Position numbers and translations under genes: made by a program | Source: Chrysopilus asiliformis | Lineage: Eukaryota; Arthropoda; Insecta; Diptera; Rhagionidae | Direction: 5' to 3' | Length of the DNA: 64,000 nt | Assembly (NCBI GenBank): GCA_964034945.1 | Contig: OZ035962.1 | Location: 32,205,943 to 32,269,942, forward strand | The notes under the pieces: model-generated | Database searches by the model: none | What the model saw: only the letters and a program-made list of their open reading frames with translations | What the model was told of the DNA's origin: nothing | In this document: in pieces, positions 32,893 through 44,656 of the stretch | Layout of the letters: every line of letters starts with the position of its first letter | How positions within the stretch are numbered: position 1 is the first letter of the stretch

Positions 32893-34780
32893 TTTTTTAT
32901 TTTTTGATCCGCCTCACCTTTTCTCTTATCTAATATTTTTACTATTTTCTACTAGATATAATGCTTTTGATCTCTAAATAACCCGTTTTTTTAAGATTAC
33001 AAAACAGAAGCACATAAATTTCGAATTTGATTTTTGCGAGTTGATCTAATAAAAAAAAACACTACACAATTAAATTCAGCCTCTAAAAGACAATTAAGAT
33101 AGAAAGAAAAACACACGCAAGACAATAATTTTAATTTTCTATAAATTTTTATTGGAATGAATCAAGAAAATACAAAAAAACTTTTTGAATGTAATAAATT
33201 ATGCAAATAATTAAAACCTGGCCTCAGCCTAATTTTAAACATGATCACCAACAATTATTGTCCATAAAAGATGTTTAAATTCTAATGGATTTCCACATTT
33301 CATAATAATCGGTATTGTTTTTTTTTCTTCAGCAAAACACGCGCTCGTTTTCTTCAGTAAAACACAAAAACTTTAATAGCTTTTCTTTTACTACGCACTC
33401 GAGAAGAAAAACCCGACATTTACCTCATTTTTTACGTGGACCACAACGAAAAGAAAAACGATAAATTGCAGTATAGTTTATTAGTCAAGGTTACCAACCA
33501 TGAAATTTGTATTTCAAAATTGGTCAGGTGGCAGGTGTCATTGAAATTTATCTATTTGGAGAAACTACATAAGAAAACACTTGAGTGTAAATTCTGTCGA
33601 CAGATTGTGAAACATGGTGTAAACATTGAAAGAGTTTGTAAATTTACATTTTTATGATACCAACAGAAATCAATAATGTACAGGCATTTTTAATTATGTT
33701 GCGCGCTATTCAAATAACCGGACGGATGTATATAAAAAAAAAATATTCGTTGATGAAACATGTCCAGTGAGATTCAGGTTCTGATTTTAATTCAAACGGA
33801 GCGCTTCTGAAGCCAGAGATAACAATTTAATTAAAAAAATTCCAATCGAAATCCGCAAAAGATATCGCAATTCGCCACAGGAGGAAAATTCACTATATAT
33901 GCTCGAATAAATGATGTTCTGCAATCGGTGATGATTATGCTGGTTCATTGGATCAATGGAGAAGTTTTTTTTTATGCGAGAATCAGTCAGAAGCCCAACG
34001 GAGCATATTTACTCGTGTGCTAGCTACCATAACTCCATAGCTTTACATATCATTCCGCAGTTGATTGCGTCTCACAAAAAATAATTCGTTTTGCTCAATT
34101 CGATGCCCAATTTACCACGCGCTCAACAAAAACTTCAAAAGTGCCAAAATGAACATTGCAAAACATTTACAATTTTACACTTTGCGTAAAATGTGTAATA
34201 AAATTGGCCAGTGAGCCAGGCGTAAAGCGAAACTTTTTATTGACCAAAGCGAAATTGGTAATTTCAAACGTTAATTTAACGATTTTCTTAAAAAAAGGCA
34301 ATTTAAAACTTTTGATTGTAAAAAAAAACGAATTATAAAAACGGTCCATGAAGCAGCTGCCTTAATTGATGTATAAAATGTTGTGCAAGCCCTGAAGACT
34401 CATGACGTACAGAGAAAATTGTACGAAAATTGTGTAATGCATGGAATGCAGCGAATAAGCTACGCTGAACCAAAGCCATATACCTAATGTGGAAACACCC
34501 AACATCATAAAAGTCATAATAACATTAATAATACTATGACAAAGGTAAGGCATAGCGGCAATTACATACGGCGAAAGTGAGAAATGAAATTAACAGCGAG
34601 AATTTTTACTTGTAATGATGAATAATTTAGCGGCGTACTATTGCCCATTTTGCGATTTTATCGCCATAAAATCGTTGCGTGAAACGAATTGAGATTTTTC
34701 AAAATTTTCTTCGGTTTTTGAATGAAGACACTTTGGAGTATATTTGAGACAATTTGTATTTTTTTACACTAGATATATAT
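32893..34780. other. Unassigned sequence
   Basis: AT-rich. One 73-codon frame at 33436-33657 (+) has a CKFCRQIV segment but no ATG start, splice boundary or recognised domain, so it is not called. Confidence 0.4.
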
Positions 34781-35412
34781 AAAAAAAAATAGCAATTGTG
34801 ATCAACACAAAACTTTCCTCTGCAATATTTAATTTCGGGAAAAAATATGTAAAAAATAATATTTTATCAAATATCTCAAGAACTGTTAAAGATACGTATA
34901 AACCCTTAAAGGAGAAATTGTAGGACATTTTATTTCCTTGGAATTTAGTCATATTCATTTTTTCATAAAAGCGTATAGTTTCCGAGCAATTTTCAAAAAA
35001 CTTATTTTTTTTTTTTCAAATATCCTGATAACCGTTGGAGAACCGTTAAAGCAAAAATTGTGGAAAATTGTATATGCTTTAAATGTTGTTATATTAATTT
35101 CTCCCAAAAGCGCATAGGTGTCGAGAAATTTTCAAAAAATGTATTTTTTCAAAGAAAATTGTATAGGAAGTACCCTTGATGGCTACCTTTACATTTCCAA
35201 AAGTTGACAGAAAATTACGATTTCAAGTCGCTAGGCTCAGCACTTTCTCGAGTTATTTAAGATACGTAAAACGGACAGACCGACAGACAGACGCATGGAC
35301 ATCCTCATTATTTGGCCTGAAACGGATTTTGTGCTGATCAGAAAGTTTCTATTTGACCCCGTTCCCGAGTCGGTATCTGTCATGAATATAATACTTTCCC
35401 TCTACAGAAAGT
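34781..35412 (-). repeat. Mini-me-like repeat: minisatellite plus GTCY tract
   Basis: Two to three diverged units of about 130 bp (each with ATATC-TGATAACCGTT-like text, a GTTAAAG-AAAAATTGT block and AAAAGCG-ATAG-T-CGAG-AATTTTCAAAAAA), followed by ACGGACAGACCGACAGACAG at 35271-35290 and a CTTTCCCTCTACAGAAAGTA end. The order is that of DINE-type elements read on the minus strand. Confidence 0.5.
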
Positions 35413-35618
35413 AAAAAAGTGTTTAAAATTTGTACTCCTATTTATATGAAAACGCTAGAAATCTAAAGTGAATGCCAAAGATCTCTTACAAAACGCACTT
35501 TCATTTGTAATTAAAGCATAATTAGAGACTTTCATTACCCTTGGAGCACAATGAACGCAAACAAGCCGCAACCATCACGCATCCAAATGTCACTTACGAG
35601 TTTATTTCACAGAAAAGC

Positions 35619-36049
35619 GAGAACTCCAATTGGGCAGAGGCAGCAGCAGAGACAGAAGCAGAACTTTAGAACACATAGCGTCTTATGTGTTGAGCTCCAA
35701 TAAAGCAGCAGCAGAGGCAGTGGCAGAAGCAGAAACACATTTTAGCTCTAATCTCTAAATTTCTACTTTCAATTTAACCTCACAAATCGTTGTTGATATT
35801 TTTTGCATATATGGACGGAAGTAAATATTTGTAATACTTGAAATGGAGGAGAAATTAATTGAATACTTAAAAAACAACAAAATATTATACGACAAATCAT
35901 GCCGCGGATATAAATACGTACAACGTTTTGACAGCTTTCTGCTAGTTTCGTCAGAATTCGAGTTTCATTGTGGGAAAGAAAGCAGATTCTGCTTCTGCCA
36001 CTGCTACTGCTTCTGCCTCTGCTGCTGCCTCTGCTCAATTGGAGTTCTC
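35619..36049 (+). mobile_element. Nested MITE with CAG/CTG-rich arms and a MADF fragment
   Basis: Ends GAGAACTCCAATTGGGCAG / CTCAATTGGAGTTCTC, continuing into GAGGCAGCAGCAGAG-type arms that can pair over about 45 bp. Copy 1 of the host element supplies the empty site. Carries a truncated MADF frame at 35843. Confidence 0.75.
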
Positions 36050-36064
36050 CCTAAATGCTTTTGA
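35843..36064 (+). pseudogene. MADF-domain ORF fragment in the nested MITE
   Basis: ATG then MEEKLIEYLKNNKILYDKSC and GYKYVQ: the conserved beginning of a MADF domain (LI-x-V/L-KxxxxLYD, then YK). Homology stops after about 28 residues, where the CTG-rich arm begins, and the frame simply runs on through the arm to 36064. As with 5302-5442, it is the stub of a DNA-binding partner protein left in a deletion derivative. Its sequence differs enough from the 5302 fragment to come from a different parent element. Confidence 0.6.
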
Positions 36065-36436
36065 GTGAGCACAGTGAACGCATTGAACGCAACCATCGAC
36101 GCAAAAGTTGCCAAACTTTGAATTTTAACGCAACAAGTCTGCGTTGACAGTTCATAAAGTGAGGTTGGGGAAATGTCGTTCGAGGAAAAATTGATAGCCT
36201 TAATGCAATAACATACAAATAACAAAGATAAAGACCAACAAAGCAAATCATCGCTTCAAAATTATCCATTTTTTATATATTTTTCTACTTTAGTTCACTT
36301 TTAATTTTTCTGTGTTTGTCTCACAACGCAGCACACGACGCTTCTACTGTGCTTAACCGCTCCTGAACTGCGTTGCGTGACAGTTCGAAGCGTCCTTAGT
36401 TGCGGCTTGGTTGCGTTCACTGTGCTCCAAGGGTTA

Positions 36437-37605
36437 GGGGCATTAGCGATCGCAATCATCAAGTTTTTAGATAGCAAAGTCATTAAGATCCTCACGAAGG
36501 TCATATGTCGGTGCTGCCCTTTTTTACCTGTTATGATTTCTGTTATGATAAGAGGTATATAAAGAAACTAGGAATCTGTCAATAAGATCCTTAATTATCC
36601 TCCTAATAAAATCCTGACCGAGTAATTAATAAGGGCAATAATTTATTGAGGATAATCAAATATGCCGTGTCATCTTTTGTTTATACCTCATAAGAAGGGT
36701 TTTTGATTAATTTGTCAGGTAATCTGCTTGATTTCAGAAGAGATTTCTGCCCGTATTTCGACTTAATTTAATCGGTCTTGCAAAACTCCATAAAGATTTG
36801 TGTCCAAAAAAAATATCATTTTACAATTATATAGCACGAACTTCTTTCCAATGTTAATTTTTTTTAATTATAAATATTTTGTCGAACCTGTAAAATTTAT
36901 TTTGTTTATATTAAAAACAAAAGGTACAGGAAGTACCTTAAAAATCTTTAGATATGTTTTTTTATGTAACATGGCCAAAATGTTTATAGAAACCTTCATT
37001 ATTTTATGTTCCATCTTCTAGAAGTTCACGTCTACAATTCATTGTATTTACGCCAAATAACGAAACCAAATAAGATCCAACAAGGTCTTGATTTCCACAT
37101 AAGAAACACCAAAATGGAAAACTTCACACCCCACATCACCGAATCAGAAAATAAGATACCTCCCAGTGAAATAAGCCTTCAAGCGGTTTAGTGGGATTGA
37201 TTAGGCCTAAAGATAGACTCTGAAGATATTTTCCAATTGGCGGACATCGATTACAAATTAAAAGTACCGTTTTCGGTTTATATAGTGAGAATTTTTGTCC
37301 ACATGGTCAATACACGCCCGAGGGCCATTTGGTTCCAGTGTAACTTCCCGGGAATTAATCATTTTAGATTTTGATTGAAGCGAAATTGGCGGCTGGAACC
37401 TGTCGGGTCGACCTGTTAGCCGGTTTTCGGAGATGATGAGTCAATCCGAGGTGTGTTTCTGTTAATTCCCACGACCACCGTAGTGAATTTCTTTGCCATT
37501 CGTTTTTTATTTTCTTATAAGTTTTATACAAGAAAGCATTGTTTTCCTAAGAAATTGAGTTCTACAAAAAAAAAACATTACTCTTAACCGTATGAAAATG
37601 TCTAA
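36437..37605. other. Unassigned sequence
   Basis: No gene or repeat boundaries that I can support. 37200-37480 is more GC-balanced and could be unique intronic DNA. Confidence 0.4.
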
Positions 37606-37607
37606 TA

Positions 37608-38348
37608 CTAAGTTCAGACCGACGCAAAATCACGTAATTTTGCGAAATAATTTAGAACTTAAACCAAAGTGTTCACACAGAGATTAAGGTAATTTTGTTT
37701 CACATTTCAACTACACGATTGCTATGAATTTTAGTGTAGGATTGCTATGAATTTTAGTAATATGATGAATAATACAATTCCAAACATCGATCAAATATGT
37801 GCAAACAGAATTAGACACTTTAGACGACAATGGAAATTATCTGTAATGAAAATAAACAATTATTTTCCATTTCATATCTAATCACATCAAAAACAGGTCT
37901 ATTTTTTTTTGCCCCGCGTTGGTTGTTTACTAATATATCCTTTTCGCGTGCGGAACACGGCTTCTTTTTCTTATATCTCCGTCGTTCCAATCCAGCACAA
38001 ATGTCAAAACTGATGTACTCAAGAGAGCTGAATGAGTGATGCAGGGTTGAATTCATTGTTTTTGCTTGATTTCGTTCGTAATTCTGTGGAAATTGCATAC
38101 TTTTACGGCCAATTTATTCACTAGGAGTTAAATCGCCTTAACTCCCTTAACTCACCTTTTACATGGAAAATAACACTAGCTAACTCCCTTAACTCACTAA
38201 CTCGGCTTAACTCCTAGTGAATAAATTAGGGGTTAGTGATTTTTGAAAACAGGTTAATGTACTGGAAATCTCGTGATTTCGAGTAAGATTTCGTTCAAAA
38301 TTACGAAAATCTTCAAAATTACGTGATTTTGTGTCGGTCTGAACTTAG
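37608..38348. mobile_element. TA-flanked inverted-repeat element, 741 bp
   Basis: Ends CTAAGTTCAGACCGACGCAA / (from the right) CTAAGTTCAGACCGACACAA, followed by AATCACGTAATTTTG on both arms; TA at 37606-37607 and 38349-38350. Contains a second palindromic insert at about 38111-38230. Confidence 0.75.
38111..38230. mobile_element. Nested palindrome (AATTTATTCACTAGGAGTTAA ends)
   Basis: About 120 bp with arms ATTTATTCACTAGGAGTTAA and its inverse, plus internal repeats of TTAACTCCCTTAACTCAC. It is a small foldback MITE inside the element at 37608-38348. Confidence 0.65.
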
Positions 38349-38672
38349 TATAATTGTGTTTGTTTTTGAAAATACATTTTAAAGTTCCTCGGGTCAAAAA
38401 CAACTCCTAGCAATTTCTCGCTTTAAGTTTTTTTTATTGTTTATTGATTCCCTCTATCTAATACGTGTTTCTCATAATAAATTAAAATATCTACCTAAGC
38501 TGTTTAAAAAAATGCGATTTTTTGTTCTCAATAGTTTTCATAATACTAAACTGATTTTCCTGAAATTTTCTGTTGAAATTTGGCTACGACCGAAATCCTA
38601 TTTTCTAAACGCTGAAAGCAATTTTAATCTAGTTATAGGTTATTCTATGATTAAATTTGTATTATCCCCTTC

Positions 38673-39092
38673 CTATAACCCTCCTTTGTAAGTACCCGAT
38701 ACGCACAGGAATGAGGATGGGTTTAGTTTGACACTTATCGTGGTCCATCCTAGGTTTCCCGCAAATCTAAAATTCTTACTCTTTGCATATAAGAAGTCCA
38801 TATGTTGACCACATTGGATATTTTGATTAATTAACACGATGTGTTTCAGTCGAGTGGAGTTTTTTACGCCGCATAATGGAACCAGTCCATCGCGAGATTT
38901 AAACATAGCCGAGTATATGAAGATTGTTTTGATGACCAAGCAGTCAAGTTCAACCATAAAAAAAATAAACAATTTCGGGAACATCTTCGTCTTGGATTTG
39001 TGTGTTTTTTTTTTGTATATTGCGCTATTATAGTTTCTTAAAGACTCGCGCATATTGTGGAAAAATGTCAAGCTTTTAGGATTATGTAACAT
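38673..39092 (-). CDS. Unexplained open frame, 139 codons
   Basis: The longest ATG-type frame besides 1197-2318 that is not explained by a repeat. Part of it looks protein-like (LVPLCGVKNSTRLKHIVLIN, QHMDFLYAKSKNFRFAGNLG), but the start region is Lys/Phe-rich and low in complexity. No domain, splice site or Kozak support. It may be a decayed gene or chance; keep as low-confidence. Confidence 0.2.
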   Translation of the reverse strand: MLHNPKSLTFFHNMRESLRNYNSAIYKKKTHKSKTKMFPKLFIFFMVELDCLVIKTIFIYSAMFKSRDGLVPLCGVKNSTRLKHIVLINQNIQCGQHMDFLYAKSKNFRFAGNLGWTTISVKLNPSSFLCVSGTYKGGL

Positions 39093-40560
39093 GGCCGTTT
39101 TATTTCCAAACCCATAAATCTTTTGCCACTAAAACTTCATTTGCATATTTTATAGCTCTTAAAGAGTTTCTCATATCTTCATATGTAGTTAGAAGCGATA
39201 ACATAATCTAATCGAAAATATATAATGTGCGAGACATTTTGTGAGCTATTCAAAGGGGGACGCGAATTCATAACACGTTTCGACCACCCAATTTGTCCGA
39301 ATAATTGAGTTATAAAATGTTCCAAAATTATTGAAAATTAACGTTTAGCTTGATTTAATAAATCAAACAAATTTATAGATGTGTTTCAAAGTGTATTGGG
39401 CGGCGACCAGGGAGATTTAGTATACCTTTCGATTATGCTTTAAATGGCCATTGTTTAGCACAAGTAAAGTGTTCACTTCTGTTCGATAGTGGATATTTAT
39501 GGGTCTGTTTACTATCACAATCGAATGAGGCCAATTTTGATTCCAAGAAAATAAACATCAAAATCAAACGAAAACCGTGCTCCAAATTATTTTGATTAGG
39601 CAGGAATATATGTTGAGTGTGAGTATAATTATAAGAAAAAAAAATATTCATGCAAGTTGAATGAACGTTCAAAAGTCGAAAGTAGTTATTTATGACCAAT
39701 TTTATTCTTAAAGAAAATTTGATTTTCTATGCAGATCACATTTTTATAAGCAGTGAATTAATATTTTTACAACATTTTAGAATGATTTTAAATACAAAAT
39801 GAAAAAATGAAACAAAAAGTGTTTAAATCCTATTAGGTAGGGTAGAACTAAATGAGCAAGCTTTCAAATATATTTAGGGGCAGGTACGCACTGCGATGGC
39901 AAGCATGTAAAAAATAGATTTTAAGGTCGAAGTGGCCAGAGAGCAGCAAAGGCACCATCCCTTTTACAGCAACACAATACAAGCATGTAGAATAGTGTGG
40001 AAGTTGCGATTCGAGTATTGAAACAAATAAAAACCAGTATGGCAGTGTGAAGTGAAAGAATCAAAATTATCGCTTCTATATTCACACACGCGCGTAAATA
40101 GTGTTGAATGTTGATGTATATTTAGACTCCGACTGATTAATCGGCTTCGGGTTCGGCCACCTTCGGTCAAAAATCACACCTCCGGTCAAATTTGTACTTA
40201 GGCCAAAAATTAAACCGAAGATTTGGCCGAAACCGAAGGTGCAATTGCACTGTCAAATGTTACCGCAATGCAAACAAAGAAAAGTCAAAATCAACATTTT
40301 GTTCTTGAAATTCGAGTTTAAAAATTTGTATTTGATGAACGGCGGCTTATCATATGAAATAATTTATTTTCCAGTGAAATTTCCTCGTTAATTCAAAATA
40401 TTTTTCACGGTGAGATTTGGTCTCGATTAAAATGAGAATACAACAGATATTTTTCGAATATTTTTGGCCAAGAAATTAGAAATGTTTTGGAAAATGCTGT
40501 CTCCACGAGACATTTTTTGGCAGGAGATGAAAATAATTCCAGTGTAGTCCAAGTAGTAAA
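39093..40560. other. Unassigned; short palindromic patch at 40140-40245
   Basis: The patch has TTCGGCCACCTTCGGTC and, about 80 bp on, the inverse-like GGCCGAAACCGAAGG, so a MITE core is likely. The remainder is unassigned. Confidence 0.4.
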
Positions 40561-41508
40561 GTAGGGGAAGCCGGGGCTAGTATTAACAAAATTTGGAAAT
40601 TGGGTCATATTTTTTTAACAAGTAATATTTTTGATATTGTGTTTATATCTAGCCATACTGTAGGTCTTCAGGTATCATAAGAAATAAAAAAAGTTTTAAC
40701 CAGGTAGTCACTATATGAAAAAAAAATCATTTTTATGAAAAAATGTCATCTGTTAAAACTAATCCCGGTCACGGGGCTAGTTTTAACAACGATGGGGTAA
40801 GTATTAACATAAGTTTTAACATGGAAATAATTAAAAAAAAAGATTTTTTTTCACAAAAATTATAAAATAAACAAAAAAAAATATCCTTTTAAATTCAAAT
40901 ATGTTAATTATCACAAAAACTAATAAAATGAACCAAATAAATATCCTTTTCAAGGAACATAAATTGAGAAAAAAAATTAAGTCGTTTTAAAAAACAAAAA
41001 CAATTATTATTATCTAAAAAAAGGTCTCAGGGAAGCTTTTTTGTACATAATTTGTATCTATAAAAACATAGTATGAGAATTCTTACTCTATGTCTATGAC
41101 ATTATATTGTTAATACTTGCCCCATGGGTTTGTTAATTTTAGCCCCGACACTACTTTTTTTGAATTATTAACCACACACAAAAATATAGTTAAGGACTGT
41201 AATAAAACCAAAGGATATTATTAATTATAGCTTCATTAACTTACATTATCGGCAAAGTTATATTCAATAATATAAAAAACTAAGACAGAAATCAAAATAT
41301 TGCAAACCATAAAAAGTTCGTTTACCAGCTAAAATTCGGTCTCTGTGATTAACCCTCACTGGCAATGAATTGTTTATGACTGATGAGTCACGATATGATC
41401 GACCTTATCGAGTGATGGACAAAAACCAAATTTCGAGATTCTGGCTCGCATATTTCGGCGGGAATAGGCTTGTTAATACTTACCCCTGTTAATTCTAGCC
41501 CCGGGTGT
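40561..41508. mobile_element. Motif-array element: GGGGCTAGT...TTAACA family
   Basis: Both ends contain CCGGGGCTAG followed by (A/T)ATTAACA, inverted. Further copies of GGGGCTAG/GGGGTAAG/GGGGCAAG plus TATTAACA occur near 40775-40815 and, inverted, at 41110-41150 and 41475-41505. The outermost bases differ between ends. No ORF. A sister with a different second half-motif is at 58042-58994. Confidence 0.6.
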
Positions 41509-41514
41509 AATGAA

Positions 41515-41765
41515 CGCCGGTTAAAATTTCCCTATCAATTCTTTTCCCTTCAAGAAAGATCAAATTTTTTTTTATTTTTTTTATTTTCTTTCGAACAACT
41601 ATCAAGGTTGAGCATCCCAGATTTTATCGCGTTAGCAACAATCTGTGTAACAGCGCCGGTTAAAATTTTTATATCAATTCATTTCTCTTCAAGAAAGATC
41701 CTCTTTTCAACAAATATTAAGGTTGAGCTTCCCTGATTTCATCGCGTTAGCAACAATCTGTGTAA
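41515..41765. repeat. Tandem duplication (130 and 110 bp)
   Basis: Each unit runs GCCGGTTAAAAT, ATCAATTCTTTTC, TTCAAGAAAGATC, then AAGGTTGAGC, TCGCGTTAGCAACAATCTGT and GTAACG/CA. The second unit lacks part of the T-rich stretch. It could be a local duplication inside an LTR-like sequence; no partner LTR was identified. Confidence 0.7.
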
Positions 41766-42239
41766 CGAACGCAACTTATTATTCTTTTATCTAGCGTTTG
41801 AGAATAAATTCAAATAAAAAACGGTACTAATAAATTGCTTCAACAATTTAATTGTTTCCCAAAAATCGAAGCGAAGCCAAAATTCGGAAACAAAGAAAAA
41901 GCGAGTCAGTCTAGATCAAACGAAAGAAAAGTCAGTATCGAACGTCCCGCGTTCCTTTTTTGAAAAAAAGCCTTACTTTTAACTTTTAACATTTTTTTTT
42001 AAGAAAACCTTTTTATCTTGTAATGTTGATTGGAGATTTCGATAAGAAAGGTAGACAATGGAAAAAAGGAGGATTTGCGTCAAACTGGCCGCGCAAAAGG
42101 CGGGTTTTGTTTTTTGTTTCGTTGCGTGAATTTAATTGCGTTTACTATGTCGCGAAGAAAATTGGAGAAAGTGATAGGAATTGTAAATTGTACTTAGTTT
42201 ATTTAAAGCTACAAAAAAAAGAATATAGGCTAGTTTAAA
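41766..42239. other. Unassigned, between tandem repeats
   Basis: Short frames only (a Lys-rich 71-codon frame at 42023). It may belong with the flanking arrays to one retroelement, but that cannot be shown. Confidence 0.3.
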
Positions 42240-43560
42240 GTTAAATTAGAAACCATGTGTTAATGGACGACAGTGAATAAAATTTACCTATCCAAACAAT
42301 TATACTGTACGAAAATTTATCTAAATATGAATATAAAAATTTCACTAGCTAAAACAATTAATTGAAATATATTTTACCTAAGTGTGAATTAACTATAATT
42401 TTGCAAAAATTATTGGTGCTAAAATTATGAAATTTAAATAAATAAATATAAAATTACACTTAGCGTTAGTATAATTAACGGAATTGATTCCAAAATATGT
42501 GCGTTTTGCTAATGAAAGCACAGTTTAAAAGAACAAACCAAGAATTTATCGATAAGTGAAATAAATAAACAGTTAGTAATAAATAAAGTAAAAATAATTG
42601 GACTACGAAGCGTATAAATTTGGATAAGCTAATATTAAGTGAAGAATAATCAACAAAAAGAGAAAACTATGATTTAGATAACTGAAGAATAAAAGTGATC
42701 TTCGTTTTGTGATTAAATAAAATCCTTTATATATCAAAAGAAATGTCTAAAATTATAAAAAGGTGCATTTAATTACTTTGAATATAATATACAAGACATA
42801 AAACTCAGATGAACTATAAACTACGATAAATTTAAGCTATAATTAATCTATAAAAGGATAAAATTTCAACTAAATAAATTAATATTCTAATTAATCTAAG
42901 ATAACAGTACTTTTAATTAAAACAGCTAAAGAAAGATTGAATAAAAATACTATGATTAAATTTAACTGAAATATTTCAAACCAAATTAGACTTAAACATT
43001 TTGAAACTTCATAAAAAACACTAAAATTAAGTTAATCCCCGATGAACAATGAATTATGATAAATTTAAGTTACATTTAATCCAAGTATGGAATAAATTTT
43101 AACTAAATAACCTAATATTTAAACTAATTTACGAAATAAGTGAATGTAATTAAAACAATTGAAGACGAACTGAATACAATTAATAAATAAATAAATTCTA
43201 TTCTACAATCACTAAATTTAAATATAATACGAGTGTTGCTAACTTAAATAGACTTCGAATTACGAAAAATTTGAACTATAAATAACCTAAGCAAGATGTA
43301 TATTTTATCTAACTATCCTAATAATTAAAATAATCTACGATATAAGTGAATTTAATTAAAGCAACTGCACACAGACTGAATAAAATTAATAAAGAGCATT
43401 AATCTAAAGTGTATTGGCTAAATTAATCTAAAATTCAGTTAAAAGAAAGTTAAAATCAATAAAAACAATTTTTCAACATAAAATTAATGCGGAATGAATC
43501 AAATAAAAATAAACAAAATTTGATCTAAATAAGTGACATAACCTACGATAAAATTAAACT
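42240..43560. repeat. Decayed AT-rich tandem array, about 220-bp unit
   Basis: Three recognisable successive units begin near 42811, 43045 and 43256: each has GA-TTA-GATAAATTTAA-like text, AACTAAATAACCTAATAT, AATCTACGATATAAGTGAAT, TAATTAAAACAACTGAAGAC and CTGAATAAAATTAATAAA. The part before 42811 is similar in texture but more diverged. About 80 percent AT, with a marked excess of A over T on the plus strand and no coding frame. Function unknown. Confidence 0.55.
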
Positions 43561-44345
43561 AATTGACAAGTTGGCCGACAAGAAGAACTGGTGGAAGACT
43601 TCCTCAACTACAATCAACACTGTTCTACAATCAACACTGTTCTACAACAACAAACCTGCTGAGATCATCACAGAACGAGTACAGCTAAGTCTTATTTCTA
43701 AATATTTAAACATGTATAAATTACTTAGAGCCTAAGTAAGGTTTAGATTGGCCACTGTAGGTTTAGATTTTTATAGCTTTTTGTAAATTTTCTCCTTTCC
43801 GCGTTAAAATAAATAATTTTATTATACACTAAATTTGTCTTATCATTTTTTTCTTCGTCACTCGTCGTTTATTTTAAAATCATGCGAGCTTCGAGCCAGA
43901 TGAGTTTTGCGCTGATGTTCTTTTTCATCATTATGTCTTAAGAAGATCTGAGGAGAGAGAGAGAAGCCGAGGATGGGTGGAAGCATCCGGTGGGATGCTT
44001 AATTAGTTTCCCCCCCTAGTCTGATACATGTCCGTCCGTAAGTAGTTTCCGTTCCGCCACCTTCCCCTGTAGAGTGTTTGGCCCTTCAGGTCCGTCTTTA
44101 TTAACTTTATCCGTGGTTCGAAGGAGTTGAGCTAGCCGTTCTCCTTTGGCCACCCCTCTTCGTGCTCGTCTCGATTACGAAGAAACCCACCCCCATTACA
44201 CGGGTTCCCCTACTTGGCCCGTATTCCGAAGGTCGGTCGTTCAATTCCCGACTGTCGCACGCTGTGATTCCAATCCACTCAACTTGCTTTACGAAATGAG
44301 TAGTGATAGTTGCCGCTTGATGTTAATGAAATCAACGGTCTAGAT
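43561..44345. other. GC-richer unassigned block
   Basis: Includes a 17-bp tandem (CTACAATCAACACTGTT, twice, near 43608), AATAAATAATTTTATTATAC at about 43810, a GCATCC-GGTG-GGATGC hairpin near 43986, and CCCACCCCCATTACACGGG. Composition differs sharply from both sides, suggesting an inserted repeat such as an LTR, but no second copy is visible. Confidence 0.35.
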
Positions 44346-44648
44346 CAGGGGCCATCAAAGTAACTGTCGCTACCTTTACAATCAAAATTTAGAACCACTA
44401 CAAATTAAAATACAGTTCAATGAAACACAACCTTCCACGGCAATGGCTTGACACGAACTAATTTAAAATGAAATGCGTCATGCTAATAATGCCCCGATTC
44501 CAACTCAAAACACGATTCGTTTTATTCCTGCGATCCGAAGCCGCACACACAAGAATTACAGCACACAATAAAAGGTCGATTATAGTGGCTACGCTGTTAA
44601 AGTCAATCTGTGTGATGAGCCAGCCGAGCCACTAGCTGATGATGCCTG
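44346..44648 (+). mobile_element. hAT non-autonomous element, 303 bp (copy 1)
   Basis: Starts CAGGGGCCATCA, ends TGATGATGCCTG, with the 8-bp duplication GTCTAGAT at 44338-44345 and 44649-44656. Differs from copy 2 (52971-53273) at about three positions over the same 303 bp, so both are recent products of one source. Confidence 0.9.
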
Positions 44649-44656
44649 GTCTAGAT

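Larger units (their letters stand above)
35538..36433 (-). mobile_element. PIF/Harbinger-like MITE (copy 2), complete, 896 bp
   Basis: Ends CCCTTGGAGCACAATGAACG and CAAGCCGCAAC inward, mirrored at the right (GTTGCGGC ... GTGCTCCAAGGG), with TTA at 35535-35537 and 36434-36436. Copy 1 (30899-31320) shows the same body without the nested insert at 35619-36049. Confidence 0.85.

Noticed and set aside
34167..34349. Frames open on both strands with near-palindromic protein text
   Set aside because: AT-rich self-complementary sequence; no splice sites, starts or homology.
44146..44343. A 65-aa frame and a tRNA-like B-box (GTTCAATTCCC) in the GC-richer block
   Set aside because: No matching A-box at tRNA spacing, no cloverleaf could be folded, and the frame shows no domain.
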